A DNA stretch of 64,000 nucleotides from Sambucus nigra (Eukaryota; Streptophyta; Magnoliopsida; Dipsacales; Adoxaceae), in NCBI GenBank assembly GCA_949130495.1, contig CASBWL010000411.1, positions 694,001 to 758,000 of the forward strand. Reading direction: 5' to 3'. Made by a program: the position numbers and the translations under genes. Below are positions 35,611 through 47,513 of the stretch, in pieces. The notes beneath the pieces are model-generated. The model was not told where the DNA came from, made no database searches, and saw only the letters and a list, made by a program, of their open reading frames with translations. Within the stretch, counting starts at the first letter, position 1, and each line of letters starts with the position of its first letter.

Positions 35611-36868
35611 TATTAAGAATTAAATTTACTAAGTGGATAGTAAATAAATTATGGAAATTATTACGCGTTATAGAGAGTGATATTGGCGTAATTGGATTGT
35701 ATTTCAATCGAAAGTTGTGTGTAGATTAATTGAGGTCGAGATAGTATATTTGTGTATATTGAATCTAATGATGATTTTGATGTCACGAATGATTTCGAAA
35801 TGGTCTAAATAGTCAGAATAGTATACCAGGGTGTATTGTTTGGATCCCAGATCATTTTTAGAGTAAACCGGGACCGTATGAGGGTATTTTAGTCTTTTGG
35901 TAGATAGGGTTAAGGGAGATACAAATTTCCCAACCTTATATCAGATGTTAGATAAAAGGGTCTAGGGTTAAGTGTGTTTAAAACAAAGGGATGCCATTAG
36001 AGAAAATGAGATAATTTTTTAAGCTTATGAGTGAGCGTCCTTGAAGAATTGAACCTTGTTCTTATATCCTTATCATCCTATGAGTGTGGATTGGAAGGTA
36101 CGAAAACCTTTAGCAACTTAAATCATGAAATCAGACCCTACTGATTGAGGCAAGTTTTTATTGCAAATTCTTTTGAGGTTATAATACCCATGTTATGAGA
36201 GTTTCATTATAGTTTGATTAAATTGATACTCCTGGAAGAAAAGAATGATGTAAATGCATGTTTGGGTATGAATGCCATGTAGTATGACTTAACATCTGTA
36301 GAGGAAATGAAATCAGAGGTTATGTGTTAATGATCATGAAATTTAATATGGGTTTATGTTGAATATTAATGGAGAATATTAAAATAAAGGGTTTTTGAGG
36401 ATTAGATGATTGAATCCGTTCTTAAATGATAATCATAATGTTTTGATGTTAAAATTACATTAGAAAATTTCCTAACATATGTAGAAAAGGTTTGGGACAA
36501 TTGGTTTCAAGTTTGGTGGAGAAATACAAATTATGGGAATAGAATTAGTAAAACAAATGCAAAAATACAATGAAGAAGACGATTCTGGTGTATTTCGAAT
36601 CGATTCGGTTTCCCAAAAAAGAAAAAATTTCTCCTTTTAAGTCTAGTACTCCTAAATTGTGATCTGGGAAACTTTTAGGACTTTGTTAAAATATAATGAG
36701 GGACTTATTATATTGCATTAGTCCTATGATAGGGTTATGGGCTTAGGCTTATTGAGAGGATTGAAGAGATGATTAAACGGGCTTAAATTGTAACGTGATT
36801 TAATTCGAGAAAATGAGAAAACAATTACATGAAAGCGTGAGTGAGATTATAGTATAGACCAGTATTGT
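35611..36868 (+). repeat. E3 5' LTR, second segment
   Basis: Continues from 11674 and aligns with 42881 to about 44170 of the 3' LTR (ACTAAGTGGATAGTAAATAA, GATTGTATTTCAATCG and so on). Alignment stops near AGACCAGTA at 36861-36869. It holds a single GAATCGATTC palindrome near 36597, where the 3' LTR has three. Confidence 0.9.
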
Positions 36869-36987
36869 AAATAATAGGGGAACGCTGACCAGGGTCAAAA
36901 TCAGTATCAGATATGGCATGGGGAATACGCCAACACTTAAGGTTGTATTAGCTTTATACGCCAACAGCTCTAATGATGGACAACAAC

Positions 36988-37030
36988 TAAAGCATATATA
37001 TATATATATATATATATATATGCTTTAAGG
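36988..37030. repeat. TA-repeat hairpin
   Basis: A perfect palindrome: TAAAGCATA, a TA run, then TATGCTTTA. It can fold into a long hairpin. Confidence 0.85.
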
Positions 37031-37252
37031 CTATAAAAAAACTGTAAAGGTCAAATCTTGTACAAAGCAACTAACAACCAAGGCTAAAAAGCAGACACGT
37101 CAACAAGTAAGGCATGGAAATTCTCATAAGGCTACATGCCATATATGCACTTACACGCATACATGAAGACATACAAGATGAAAAAAATATTATACATATA
37201 TTATATAGACACTAATATATAATATATATTACACGCACGCAGGCATATATAT

Positions 37253-37253
<1 letters not shown>

Positions 37254-37289
<36 letters not shown>

Positions 37290-37455
37290 GCGTACGGTTT
37301 ATATATGTTTACATATATTTTAATTGTTGGCATGCGTTAATTAATATATATGCATATGCATGTATATATGCTAATATATGCAGGTGTGTGTCTTTATATG
37401 TAATATTAAACATGTGTGGGCATATATATATATATATACCACACACACACACAGA

Positions 37456-37499
<44 letters not shown>

Positions 37500-37500
37500 A
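37254..37500. repeat. CA/TA microsatellite cluster
   Basis: CA runs at about 37254-37280 and 37440-37488, with TATATA runs beside them. The minus-strand open frame here is a product of the repeats. Confidence 0.9.
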
Positions 37501-37971
37501 CATACACATATCTAAACACGCATAAAAAATTATTTTTAACTTCAAATATTTTATTCTGAAAATTTTATTAAAAAAAATATTTTGTGTCAAAAATTTATTT
37601 TCACAAAAATATTTATACTAATAAAAGCTCCAAATTAAAATATTGAACTCAAAAAAAATTATTATGACGAAACCAAACACTATCATAAGGTATGATAAAC
37701 GACATGCAAATGCAACGTGGTGTCGTGTCCTACGTGACAGAAATTTTTATGAGCCATAGACAATGAAAAGTACCTTTTCTGACAGGGCGGACTGAATCGA
37801 GAGCTCATTTGATGTAGACGAACAAGGAGAGCTTGTCGTCGATAGGGAGACACAGAACCCTAAATTACAAAAATATTTTGTGAAAATTCACGTTCAACTA
37901 GATGAAGTCCTATATAGATAAAGCACGAAAAGCAAACCCTAGGTGTGATCTATATAGGAACCTTCAACATA

Positions 37972-37983
37972 TGGTATCAGAGC
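37972..37983 (+). other. E3 primer-binding site (initiator tRNA-Met)
   Basis: TGGTATCAGAGC, followed by ATCAGGTTCTAG, the same leader as in E2 (minus strand, 7660-7698). Confidence 0.9.
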
Positions 37984-38254
37984 ATCAGGTTCTAGTTTTC
38001 ATAGGATCGGTACGGTTTACTACGATTTTAGCGCATCGTTCTTTTGATATAGAGCCCTATTATTAGGACTGTTTCTTTTATCTTTATGAGTTTGAGATAT
38101 CCTGCTTCTGCTACTAAATTTTGTATTGACTGTGAACTCATACAATTCGATATGTTTTCAAATGCGACCGAGGAGAGAGCGAGCAGAGAGGTAAGACGAC
38201 AGGGAAGGGTTGAGGGAGGCTTAACGAGAGCCATAGGCACAACCACCACCATAG

Positions 38255-39330
38255 ATGATTTCTACTGATCACGTGGTCGAGATAGTGGCCCAGGCGATCA
38301 ACGCGTCTATGACAGCCATGGAAGCTCACTTCCCTCAGGCCCAGACACCGCTTCCAATGGAACTAGTAATCTAGGCCCAGCCAGGGCCATTTACTTGGCA
38401 AAGAATCAGGGAGACCTTCCATAAGGTCCACCCGCTTGAGTTTCAGGGTAACACTGATTTAGTTGCGACATGTCAATGGAAGAAGAATATTCAATGCTAT
38501 CTGTGCATGGTGGAGTGTACTGAGACGCAAAAATAGATGTTGGCTACTTTTAGATAGGCTGGAGAAGCCTTATAGTGGTGTGACTCGATGACCATTGCTG
38601 AGGAGAGAAATAGGATGGCTGTTATCGAATTATGGGTGCATTTTGACCATAAATACTTTTTGCATGCAGTCAAGTCAGAGATGCGAAAGAAGTTTTGAGA
38701 GGTAACACAAGGTGACCTCTTGGTAGCTGATTACGAGGAGGAGTTCACCCATCTGGATAACTTTGTGCCAGATGAGGTGAGTAATGAGGAGCGGAAGAAA
38801 GAAAGGTTTATAGATGGTTTGTCCTGGAAGATCAGGCAGCACTTAATCGGTAACCCACATTAGTGACATATACTGATGTCGTCAATACAGCATTACTACA
38901 CAATTAGGATAATCGCTTCCATGTGAAGGGAAACGAGAGATGAGGTTAGCCTAGCCAGTAGGGCAAGGCCAATGGGGTTAGTGCCAGCGGAGCACCACAA
39001 CAGTAGACATGCAGTCAGTAGGGCCATGATTCCTGATAGGGGAATAATGCCAAGATATTCAGGTCTGGAGGGTACTGGTCAGAGGGTAAGGGTCAGCAGG
39101 GCCTAAATTAGCAGCAGGTTCCTTAGGGCCCTAAGGGACAAGGGAACCAGGGGGAGGCCATCAGGGCTAACAGCGTCAGGACTAGTAGGGCTAGAGATAA
39201 AGAGAGTTCCCAGGAAAATGCTTCATTTATGTCCAATAGGGTCACAAGAGGAGAGATTTCCCACAGCAGGATAGGGCACAGAAGCAGGGTGCCCAACTGG
39301 GAAAGTAGGCTCCTTTAATCATAGGACCAG
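38255..39330 (+). pseudogene. E3 gag, broken
   Basis: The ATG at 38255 opens MISTDHVVEIVAQAINASM. The capsid core follows: FHKVHPLEFQGNTDLV, GEALQWCDSMTIAEE, LWVHFDHKYFLHAVKSEM and LLVADYEEEFTHLDNFVP with RFIDGLSWKIRQHL. Stops interrupt from codon 40 on. A Gln/Gly-rich region follows. The zinc knuckle near 39220-39260 is unreadable in one frame. The layout is the same as the E2 gag. Confidence 0.82.
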
Positions 39331-39362
39331 AACCATTAGCCACTTAGTAGCAGCAGGGATAG

Positions 39363-39701
39363 ATGCACTATGGGCGTGTGTATAACATTCGGGACATAGC
39401 CATGGCACCACTGACCGTAAAGGGTACATTTCCTATTCATGGTCTTGAGGGTAGGATCCTTTTTTATACTGGGGCATCACATTCGTTTATTAAGAATAGA
39501 TTTTCTAGAGCTGCCAATTTATTAGAGACCATCGATAGTTTCCTTATGTGTGTAGAGTCAACGATGGGTAGTGGGTCACTGATACACTCGATTTGTAGAG
39601 GAGTCGATATCATTATAGGGGTACTGATCTTAGCGGCAGACCTTCTTGTGTTAGATATAGAGGGTTACGATGTGATTCTATGCAATGGTAGATTGCTATG
39701 A
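39363..39701 (+). pseudogene. E3 protease, catalytic Asp lost
   Basis: Open for 112 codons: HYGRVYNIRDIAMAP, VKGTFPIHGLEGRILFYTGA, SHSFIKNRFS and LLVLDIEGYDVILC. In the retropepsin motif (LFYTGASHSFI) Tyr sits at the catalytic Asp position, so the protease would be inactive. Confidence 0.85.
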
Positions 39702-39809
39702 GAGGACCATTGTGTTTTCCATTTCGGGGTAAGAAATGTTCCTTGTGGCGATGCCTCTTCCCAAGGGAGGGTCGCGCACACACTAATATTATATTGAGGA
39801 GGATACCTT

Positions 39810-40856
39810 AAAGGACATTGTTATTCTGTTAGACTCGATTCCAGTTGTGGAGGACTTCGAGGACCGATTTAAAGAGATACTCGGATTTCTACCTAGCCAG
39901 GAGATTGAGTTTGTCATAGACTTAACACCGGGGTCGAGATCAATTACCCGAGCACCTTACCATATGGTCCCTTTAGAGATACGTGAGTTGAGAGATTAGA
40001 TTTAGCAGCTCTTGGCTCTGGGTTATATTCGACGGAGCACATCACTGTAGGGTGTACCGATGCTATTTATGAAGAAGAGGGATGGTTTTCTTTGCTTATG
40101 TGTAGACTACAGGGATCTGAACAAGGTCATGATACATAATAAGTATCCGTTGCCGATAATTAATGACCTATTTGACCAGTTAAGAGGTGATGAATACTTA
40201 TCCAAGACTGATTTGAGATCGGGGTATCACCAATTACGCATTCAAGAGGAGGACATTCCTATGACCGCTTTTTTATCGCATTACGGGTCATACGAGTTCA
40301 GGTTGATGCCGTTTGGTCTCACCAATGCGCCAGCAGTGTTCATGGATCTCATGAACAGGGTATTTAGGGAGTTTTTTGACCAGTTCATGATCATGTTCAT
40401 AAACGACATTCTAGTTTACTCTCGCACTAAGGAGGAGCACGCAGAGCATTTGCATATGGTTTTGTAGACACTACGAGACCATCAGTTGTATGTCAAATTT
40501 GAGAAGTGTGGATTTTATCTATGAGAGGTGTAGTTTCCTTGCCACATCGTGTCCAATAGGTGCATTACTGTTGATCCGAGTAAGGTATCAGCATTAAGGG
40601 AGTGGGGACAACCCACGACACCGATGGAGATTCGAAGCTTTTGGGGTTGGTCGGATATTATCGTCACTTTATTAAGGGGTTCTCGAAGATTGTAGTCCCA
40701 TTGACGAACCTGACTCGCAAAGGGGTGCCTTTTGTGTGGAGAGATTATTCTCAGTTAGCATTTGATGAGCTAAAGGACAAGTTTATATCATCACTCGTAC
40801 TTTCTTTGCCTAGGGGAGGATTAGAGTATCGGGTCTATACCTATTCATCCTTGTAG
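39810..40856 (+). pseudogene. E3 reverse transcriptase, broken
   Basis: Linker (VVEDFEDRFKEILGFLPSQE), then the frame 40060-40467 with [52 protein letters not shown] and [15 protein letters not shown]. The catalytic pair reads Asn-Asp (FIND), so the first Asp is lost. After a stop and frameshift, LLGLVGYYRHFIKGFSKIVV (40602-40856) is the connection region. Confidence 0.87.
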
Positions 40857-41142
40857 GGACTTAGGGGGATGTTGTAGCAGGAGGAGAGGGATATAGCTTA
40901 TGTGTCTCAAAATCTTAAGCCCTATGGAAGCGATCATTTTTGCTTTGAGGATATCGAGACACTATATTATGGGAGAGCAGTTTATATTGTTCATAAATCA
41001 TAAGTCACTTTAGTATCTCTTCACACAGAAGGATCTGAACATGAGGAAGAGGCAGTGGCTAGAGTTAGTGAAGGACTACCAGTTTGATACTGATTATCAT
41101 CCTGGTAAAGCTGATGTGGTAGCAGAAGCATTGAGTCGATGA
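40857..41142 (+). pseudogene. E3 RNase H, broken with internal deletion
   Basis: Pieces AYVSQNLKPYG and, in other frames, [36 protein letters not shown] and [15 protein letters not shown]. The block between LKPYG and IIFAL, which in E5 holds [12 protein letters not shown], is missing: a deletion of roughly 35-40 bases that also shifts the frame. Confidence 0.8.
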
Positions 41143-42250
41143 CCTACGGGGGAGTTAGAAGAGGCCTAGAAGGCGAAGTGGATTGAGATTCGACATGATG
41201 ATGAGATTTCCAGAGAGTTCATGTCAATTTTAGCTACAACTCTCGATATTATCATACGAGTAGTGAAAGTAAAGGCGGAGGAGGATCATCACTATCAGCA
41301 TAGGGTACGCTAATTATTAGCTGAGGATGCAGAGTCTTGCTCGATTAGCCCAGAGGGATGCCTACGTTTTAATAGGAGACTTGGAGTGCTCGTAGATGAG
41401 GACTTGAGGAACGTAGTGATGAGAGAGTCACATAATTCTAGGTTTGTGGTATATCTTGACGAGGATAAGATGTACCAGGACAAGAGGAGACAGTATTGGT
41501 GGTCCGGGATGAAGCGAAACATAGCCGAGTTTTTCTAGAAATGTGTTACCTATCAACTTGTGAAGGTAGACCATCAGAGGCCTTCAAGGATGTAATAAAA
41601 ATTAGATATTCTCATGTAGAAGTGGGAGAGAGTTTGGATGGATTTAATTACAGGGCTATCAATATCGAAGAGATGTCACGATTCTATTTGGGTGATAGTG
41701 GATCGGCTGACCAAGGTGACCCATTTCATATCTGTTCACACCGATTTTGAGAAAACACAGCATGCACAGATGTTCATTGATAAGATAGTAAAGTTGTATG
41801 GGTTGCCTATTAATATTATGTATGATAGAGACAAGATCTTTTTGTTTCACTTCTGGCAGAGTTTTCAGGAGGCCATGGGCACAAACTTGCTGTTGAGCAT
41901 CGCCAACCATCCACAGATAGACGGACATACTGAGAGGGTTAATTAGATGCTGGAGGACATGTTGAGGATGTGCATCCTGGATTTTGGGGAAGGATGGGAG
42001 AGATACCTCCCACTTATAGAGTTTGAATATAACAACTCTTACCAATTTACCATTGGTATGTCACCGTTTGAGGCGCTTTATGAGAGACCTTGTCATTCAC
42101 CCACTTGCTGGTTAGAGGTAGGGGATAATAAGTTATTAGGACCAGAGATTATACAGGAAATGACTGAAAATATTGAGCTAATTCGGGGATGTATTCGAAT
42201 TACTCAGGATAGGCAGAAGAGTTATACTGATGCTGATTGGAGACACATTG
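41143..42250 (+). pseudogene. E3 integrase core, broken
   Basis: Zinc-binding region ESHNSRFVVYLDEDKMYQD and QYWWSGMKRNIAEF. The core is MDLITGLSISKRCHDSIWVI (41638), VDRLTKVTHFI, INIMYDRDKIFLFHFW and NHPQIDGHTERVN-stop. Asp, Asp and Glu positions are still seen. The frame 41947-42270 has YNNSYQFTIGMSPFEALYER and LLGPEIIQEMTENI. It ends at a stop after LEVGD. Confidence 0.87.
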
Positions 42251-42259
42251 AGTTAGAGG

Positions 42260-42697
42260 TTGGTGACTAGGTATTGGTACGAATTATCTCCTGTGAAGGG
42301 AGTCATGAGGTTTGACAAGAAGGGGATGATAGTGACAAGATATATGGGGCCTTTACCTATCATTGAGAGAGTGAGACCAGTAGAATATAGATTGCGCTTA
42401 CTGGAGCACCTTCAGCGAATACACGATGTGTTCCATGTGGTATCGTTGAAGAAATACAGGAGGAGCGAGAGAGCTTTTCAGCACGTTCCACTTGAGGAGA
42501 TCAACTTACAGCCAGACGTCTCATATGAAGAGAGACCCATGGCTATTCTGGATCATAGTGAGTGTAAGCTACGGTTTAAGGCAGTGCCACTAGTTAGAGT
42601 TCAGTGGGGACACCACAGTGTTGACAATTCTACTTGGGAACGGAAGGATGACATGCGAGATCAGTATTCGGAGTTATTTACCGCAGATGTGACTTAA
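42260..42697 (+). pseudogene. E3 integrase C-terminus with chromodomain-like tail
   Basis: In a new frame: ELSPVKGVMRFDKKG, TRYMGPLPIIERVRPVEYRL and HDVFHVVSLKKYRRSE, then VSYEERPMAILDHSECKLR, VRVQWGHHSVDNSTWER and DDMRDQYSELF. The last part matches the chromodomain-like tail of Tekay elements and supports the lineage call. Ends at a stop at 42695-42697. Confidence 0.85.
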
Positions 42698-42718
42698 TTT
42701 CGGGGACGAAATTCCTTT

Positions 42719-42732
42719 GTAAGGGGGAAGTA
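42719..42732 (+). promoter_or_regulatory. E3 polypurine tract
   Basis: GTAAGGGGGAAGTA directly before the TGTGACACCCC LTR start, preceded by GGGGACGAAATTCC. Confidence 0.88.
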
Positions 42733-44345
42733 TGTGACACCCCTTATTTCTGTGTATTTGAAATTTAATTAATTTAGTAATTATTTCATTTATTTTAAAT
42801 TACACAAGTGACATAATTTAATTTAATTAAATGATAATGTGGTTATTAAATACTAATTGAGAGAGAGATAATGATTAATATTACGAATTAAATTTACTAA
42901 GTGGATAGTAAATAAATTATGGAAATTATTACGCGTTATGGCGAGTCCGCGTAATTGGATTGTATCTTAACCGGGAGGAGCGTGTAGACTAATTGAGGTT
43001 GAGATATTATATTTGTGTAGAGTGACTCGAATGATGATTTTGAGGTCATGGATTATTCCGAAAGGGTCTAAATAGTAAAAATAGTATACCCGGGGGTATT
43101 GTTTGGATCCCGAGGCATTTTTAGACTAAACCGAGACCGTACGAGGGTATTTTAGTCTTTTGGTAGCCTAGGGTAGAGGGGGCTAAGAATTTCCCAACCT
43201 TATATCATATGTTAGATAGAAGGGGCTAGGGTTAAGAGTGTCAAAAACAAAGGGAGGCCATTACAGAAGAAAATGAGAGGATTCTTGAAGCTTAAGAGAG
43301 AGAGCATTTGAAGAATTCAACCTTGTTCTTGCATCCTTATCATCCTAGGAGTGTGGATTGGAAGGGAAAGCAACCTTTAGCAACTAAAATCACTAAATCA
43401 GACCCTACAAGTCAAGGAAACTGTTTATTTCCAATTATTTTGAGATTATAATACCCATGTTATGAGGGTTTCATTATAGTTTGATTAAATTGATATTATT
43501 GGAAGAAAAGAATGATGTAAATGCATATTTGGGTAGGAATGTCATGTAGTATGACTTAACATCTATAGATGATAAGAAATCAGAGGTTATATGTTAATGA
43601 TCACGAAATTTAATCTGGGTTTATGTTGAATATTAATGGAGAATATTAAATCCTAGGTTTTTGAGGATTAGATGATTCAATCCGTTCTTGAATGATAATC
43701 GTAATGTTTTGATGTTAAAATTATGTTAGAAACTGTCCTAACATATGTATAAAAGGTTTGGGATAATTGATTTCAAGTTTGTTGGAAAAACATGTAAGTT
43801 ATGGGAGTGGAAATAGTAAAAAAATGCAAAAACGCAACGAAGAAGACGATTTGGTGTATTTCGAATCGATTCGGCCCAGAGGCGAATCGATTCGGCCTCC
43901 TGGTGAATCGATTCAGTTTTTCAGAATAGATGAAATTTCTCTTTTTAAATCTAGCACTCCTAAATTGTGATTAGGGAATCTTTTAGGATTTTGTTAAAAT
44001 ATAATGGGGTTATGATATTGCAGTAGGACTATGATAAGGTTATGGGTTTAGACATATCGGGAGGATTAAAGTGATGACTAAAAGGGTTTAAATTGTAACG
44101 TGATTTAATTTGAGAGAATGAGAATAAAATTACGTGAAAGCATGAGTGAGCTTATAGTATAGACCAGTAGGTTAAGGAAGACTTCAGTACTAAAATAAAA
44201 TAAGGTGTAACTAGGGCCCTTAGAGTAGAGAATAATACTCAATTGAATACGATGGTGAGAATAATCATAAATTTAAAGTACAGTGAGTATTCGAGTGATA
44301 TATACTACGTACGAATGTTGATGATTAGGTTTTGTGAATACCTAC

Positions 44346-44393
<48 letters not shown>

Positions 44394-44545
44394 CGTGTAT
44401 GCCTATCTAGTGAATTGTGATAAATGTTAACATACCTACACTGCTTGCTATCACAGAGGTTCTCGCGTAGTGGGCAATCCCACCTTCACGATTCCAGTGA
44501 GGTTTGAATTTGTGCCTAAGAACATAGTACTTAGGGAGACTCACT
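42733..44545 (+). repeat. E3 3' LTR, first segment
   Basis: Starts TGTGACACCCC. It contains three GAATCGATTC palindromes at about 43862-43915 and a long TA run at about 44347-44391. It is interrupted by E7. Confidence 0.92.
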
Positions 44546-47513
44546 TGTAATACCCCGTATTTTTGGCTATATTTATTTTTGGTATTAATTAAATGCGTAA
44601 TAATTAGAAATTAATCCGGGTAAAATACTAACGAGATGCGAGTTGGTATTTGATTATGTGCATACATGTTTTTATATTAATATTGAATTATGAAAAAATT
44701 TGTCGTGAGATTGATATACGGCAATTTGGGAATTTTGTTGAGACGCGTGTGACCGCCGCGTCATGGTATATTATGTTAATTATAAAAGTGATTTTTATTT
44801 CTATTATCCGTATGGTCGTTTTGAGTGCGCCAACGCGTCCGGAAGGGTCGAGATAGTCAGAAAACACGAGTCGGGGGTGTAGTTTGGGTCCCGGGGTATT
44901 TTTAGGCCATACCGGCAATATAAAGGGTATTTTGGTAATTTCGTATTTTGGGAAATTAAAAGTGACGAAAATTGGTTAATTACATCTGATGTGGATTTGA
45001 CCCACTAATCCACTAACCAACCCATATTAACCTAGAGGGCTACGTAGGTTATTAGAATTGGGTTTTCTAATATCTTCCCAAAGCAAACCCTAGCCACCAT
45101 AGCCATTGGAGAAGAAAGCTTGGAGAGAGAAGGAATTCTGCGGAAAAGCTCCATCAAACCAACATCTAAATCAGAGATAAACCCGAAGAAAGTGACTTAA
45201 TTCCATTTAATTTCAGAGAATGTTCTTTCCATGTTAGATAATTCAAATTTATGTTTGTTCTTGGTGAAATATGAAAACCCATGTAGTTTAGAACTTAGAA
45301 CTTGAAAATCTTGAGGAGAATTGCATGTAGAATGATAGGTAGATGATTATTCTCATGATATTTGTGATTGGAAGAAATTAAAACGGATTTATATTGGGTT
45401 AATTCATGATTCAAAAAGTTAGGGTTCATGTTCTTGAAAAATTGGGGAAAAAGTGTAGAGATTTGTAAATTTGGTTGATGTTAGGATGGATTAATCCTTT
45501 AAAACGTGTTAGGATGTGACTATAATATGTTTAGGATTTATTAGATACCTTAAAACATAGTTGGGACGAAGTTTAGAGGAGATTTGAGGAGTAGAAATTG
45601 GGTGAAAAACGATTTTGGAATTTCTGGGCTCGCAGCTGGTAGCTCGTTAGAAACCAACCCAGGTCGTTCGAACGAGCTCGTTCGAACGAGCTTCTAACGA
45701 GTTGACCAGTCGCTTCTAACGAGGGGAGACTTCGTTCGATACCTTCGTTCGAACGAACTGTATTTCGTTCGATACATTCGTTCGAACGAGATGTCGTTAG
45801 AAGCTACAGTTCGTTCGAACGAACTGGAATCTTGTTCGAACAGCCTCGTTCGAACGAGACTTCTAACGAGCTGGCAGTTTAGGCCTTTTTGGCCTGTTTT
45901 GATTTTTGGAGTCCCGTAAACTTGTTCGAGGATAGAGATAACATTCCTTTGATGATGTATTGATAGGTTTGGGACATTTGGGTTATCTTGAGGAGTAAAT
46001 TATACACGAGTGATTTTAATAATGATTAATATGGGATTGAGACGTGAGTGTTTACTACGACGTGAGAATTGATTATGGTGCATATGATTATAAATCGGAA
46101 TCGTATAAAGTGCGTAAATTATATATTGGTACGAGAATGAGAATAGTACTACGATTAAACTACGGGATTACTAAGACGTGTGTTTACTTAGTATTGGTAT
46201 ATGAATTGTGTGTATGACATACCTACCATACTTGCTATCACGGGAGGTTTGCGTTCGCTTAGGGCCCTCTAATCCTTGTGTTGCTCGGATTTAGACTGGT
46301 TACCTTGATGAACATAGGTCATAGAAAGACTTATTGGGATATTAATAAGTCCGCTGATCGTGGGAGCGTAGGTATGTGCGTGACCCATGTGATGTGACTG
46401 TGTTCGCCTCCATTATTTGTGATGTTGTTATTTGTGAACTATTCCTGAGAGATTTGGAATATGTAATCCTTATGTACGTGATGTACCGGGATGGATAGCA
46501 GAGTATATGTGCACCACAGCTTAGTTCTCGGGGTGCTTGTATTGTATATTTTTGATGTGAATAATATACACTTAATTAATGGGAACCTTAATGTTAATGT
46601 TGTATAAATAATTACGGTATTGTTTCGAGAAACATAACGAGTTAGCTGATAGTGAAATATATTGCATATTGAGCATCTGAGTTTACGTTAAACCCCTATT
46701 TAATTGCGAGCGTTATAATGTTAATAGAACCGAGTAATAAGGGTAGGACCTATGACAGTCTAGCTAGATATGATGTCACTTAGCTAGTGGTTTGTGTCGT
46801 TGTAGATGGGTACTTACGTTAGGAGTGCACAGTTAGACGAGAGGTGAGAATATCATGTGAGTGCACGTCCTAACATGTACTTTGCATTTAATGTTTTAAA
46901 TGTTTTTAAAGCACTTGCAGGTTTTTAAAATATCTCCATATTCGGGCTCTGACCCGTTTGCTTTCAAATCTATTTTTCTTTGTAAAACCATTTTAGGTGC
47001 CCAGCCACAAGGACACCATGCATAGGATACTCATTCAGGTGACGAGCTGTAGCTATTTGTGGAAGCTACAGGGATTTGCTTGTAGACGCATCTATCATTT
47101 GGATTCCAGAGTCATTATCTATCAGTTGTAGGGCATGTTGCCCATTTCTATTAGAGACATCTTTCCATTACAGTTTTCATACTTTGTCATGTATTGATTT
47201 AGTATTCAGTATTTTCATTGCGTATTTCAGTTGTGGGATTTGTAGTGAGGAGTTTTCCTCCAGACTTTATTTACATTATGTGATGGTTATTCTATTTATT
47301 TCAGTATGGTGATTGGTATTATTTATTCTTCATTACACTTGTTGCATGTTAATCAGACTTAAATTAAAATTTGGCAACTTACTTTTTAAATACTAGGTGG
47401 TTAGTAATCATTAAAATGTTTTCGACAGTGATGCTATTAACTGGACCAACTGGGCATTTTGAATTAATTTAATAAAGGAGTAGCTACCCGGTATTTAATT
47501 AGTCGGGGTGTCA
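44546..47513 (+). mobile_element. E7: apparent solo gypsy LTR in the E3 3' LTR
   Basis: Begins TGTAATACCCCGT and ends CGGGGTGTCA; 2968 bp with LTR-like ends but no primer site, polypurine tract or coding region. The E3 LTR is continuous across it, judged by comparison with related LTRs. The U5 end (CGACAGTGATGCTATTA, TACCCGGTATTTAATTAG) is close to that of E2 and E3. I could not find a matching target duplication (TCACT before, TGTGT after), so the ends or the history are uncertain. It contains the palindrome array at 45600-45880. Confidence 0.75.
45600..45880. repeat. TTCGAA-centred palindrome array in E7
   Basis: Six perfect CGTTCGAACG palindromes lie between 45664 and 45856, plus imperfect ones (TTGTTCGAACAG, TTCGTTCGATAC twice). 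Between them are CTTCTAACGAG and its inverse CTCGTTAGAA. The whole block can form many alternative hairpins. Confidence 0.9.

Larger units (their letters stand above)
36869..37971 (+). other. unrelated 1.1-kb block in place of the E3 5' LTR end
   Basis: This block has no counterpart in the second half of the E3 3' LTR (44180-44545 and 47514-48654). It contains a TA-repeat hairpin, CA repeats and AT-rich DNA, then CTATATAGATAAAGC and a CTTCAACA end two bases before the primer site. The end could be the tail of a different LTR, making the 5' LTR chimeric, or it could be inserted DNA with a deletion. No coding sequence is seen. Confidence 0.6.

Noticed and set aside
37309..37590. 93-aa frame with Cys-Val repeats
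   Set aside because: Product of CA/GT microsatellites.
41659..42045. 128-aa minus-strand frame
   Set aside because: Shadow of the E3 integrase on the plus strand.
45600..45880. Repeat array considered as CRISPR or satellite
   Set aside because: No regular repeat-spacer pattern and no cas-like genes; this is plant DNA and the repeats are irregular palindromes within an LTR.
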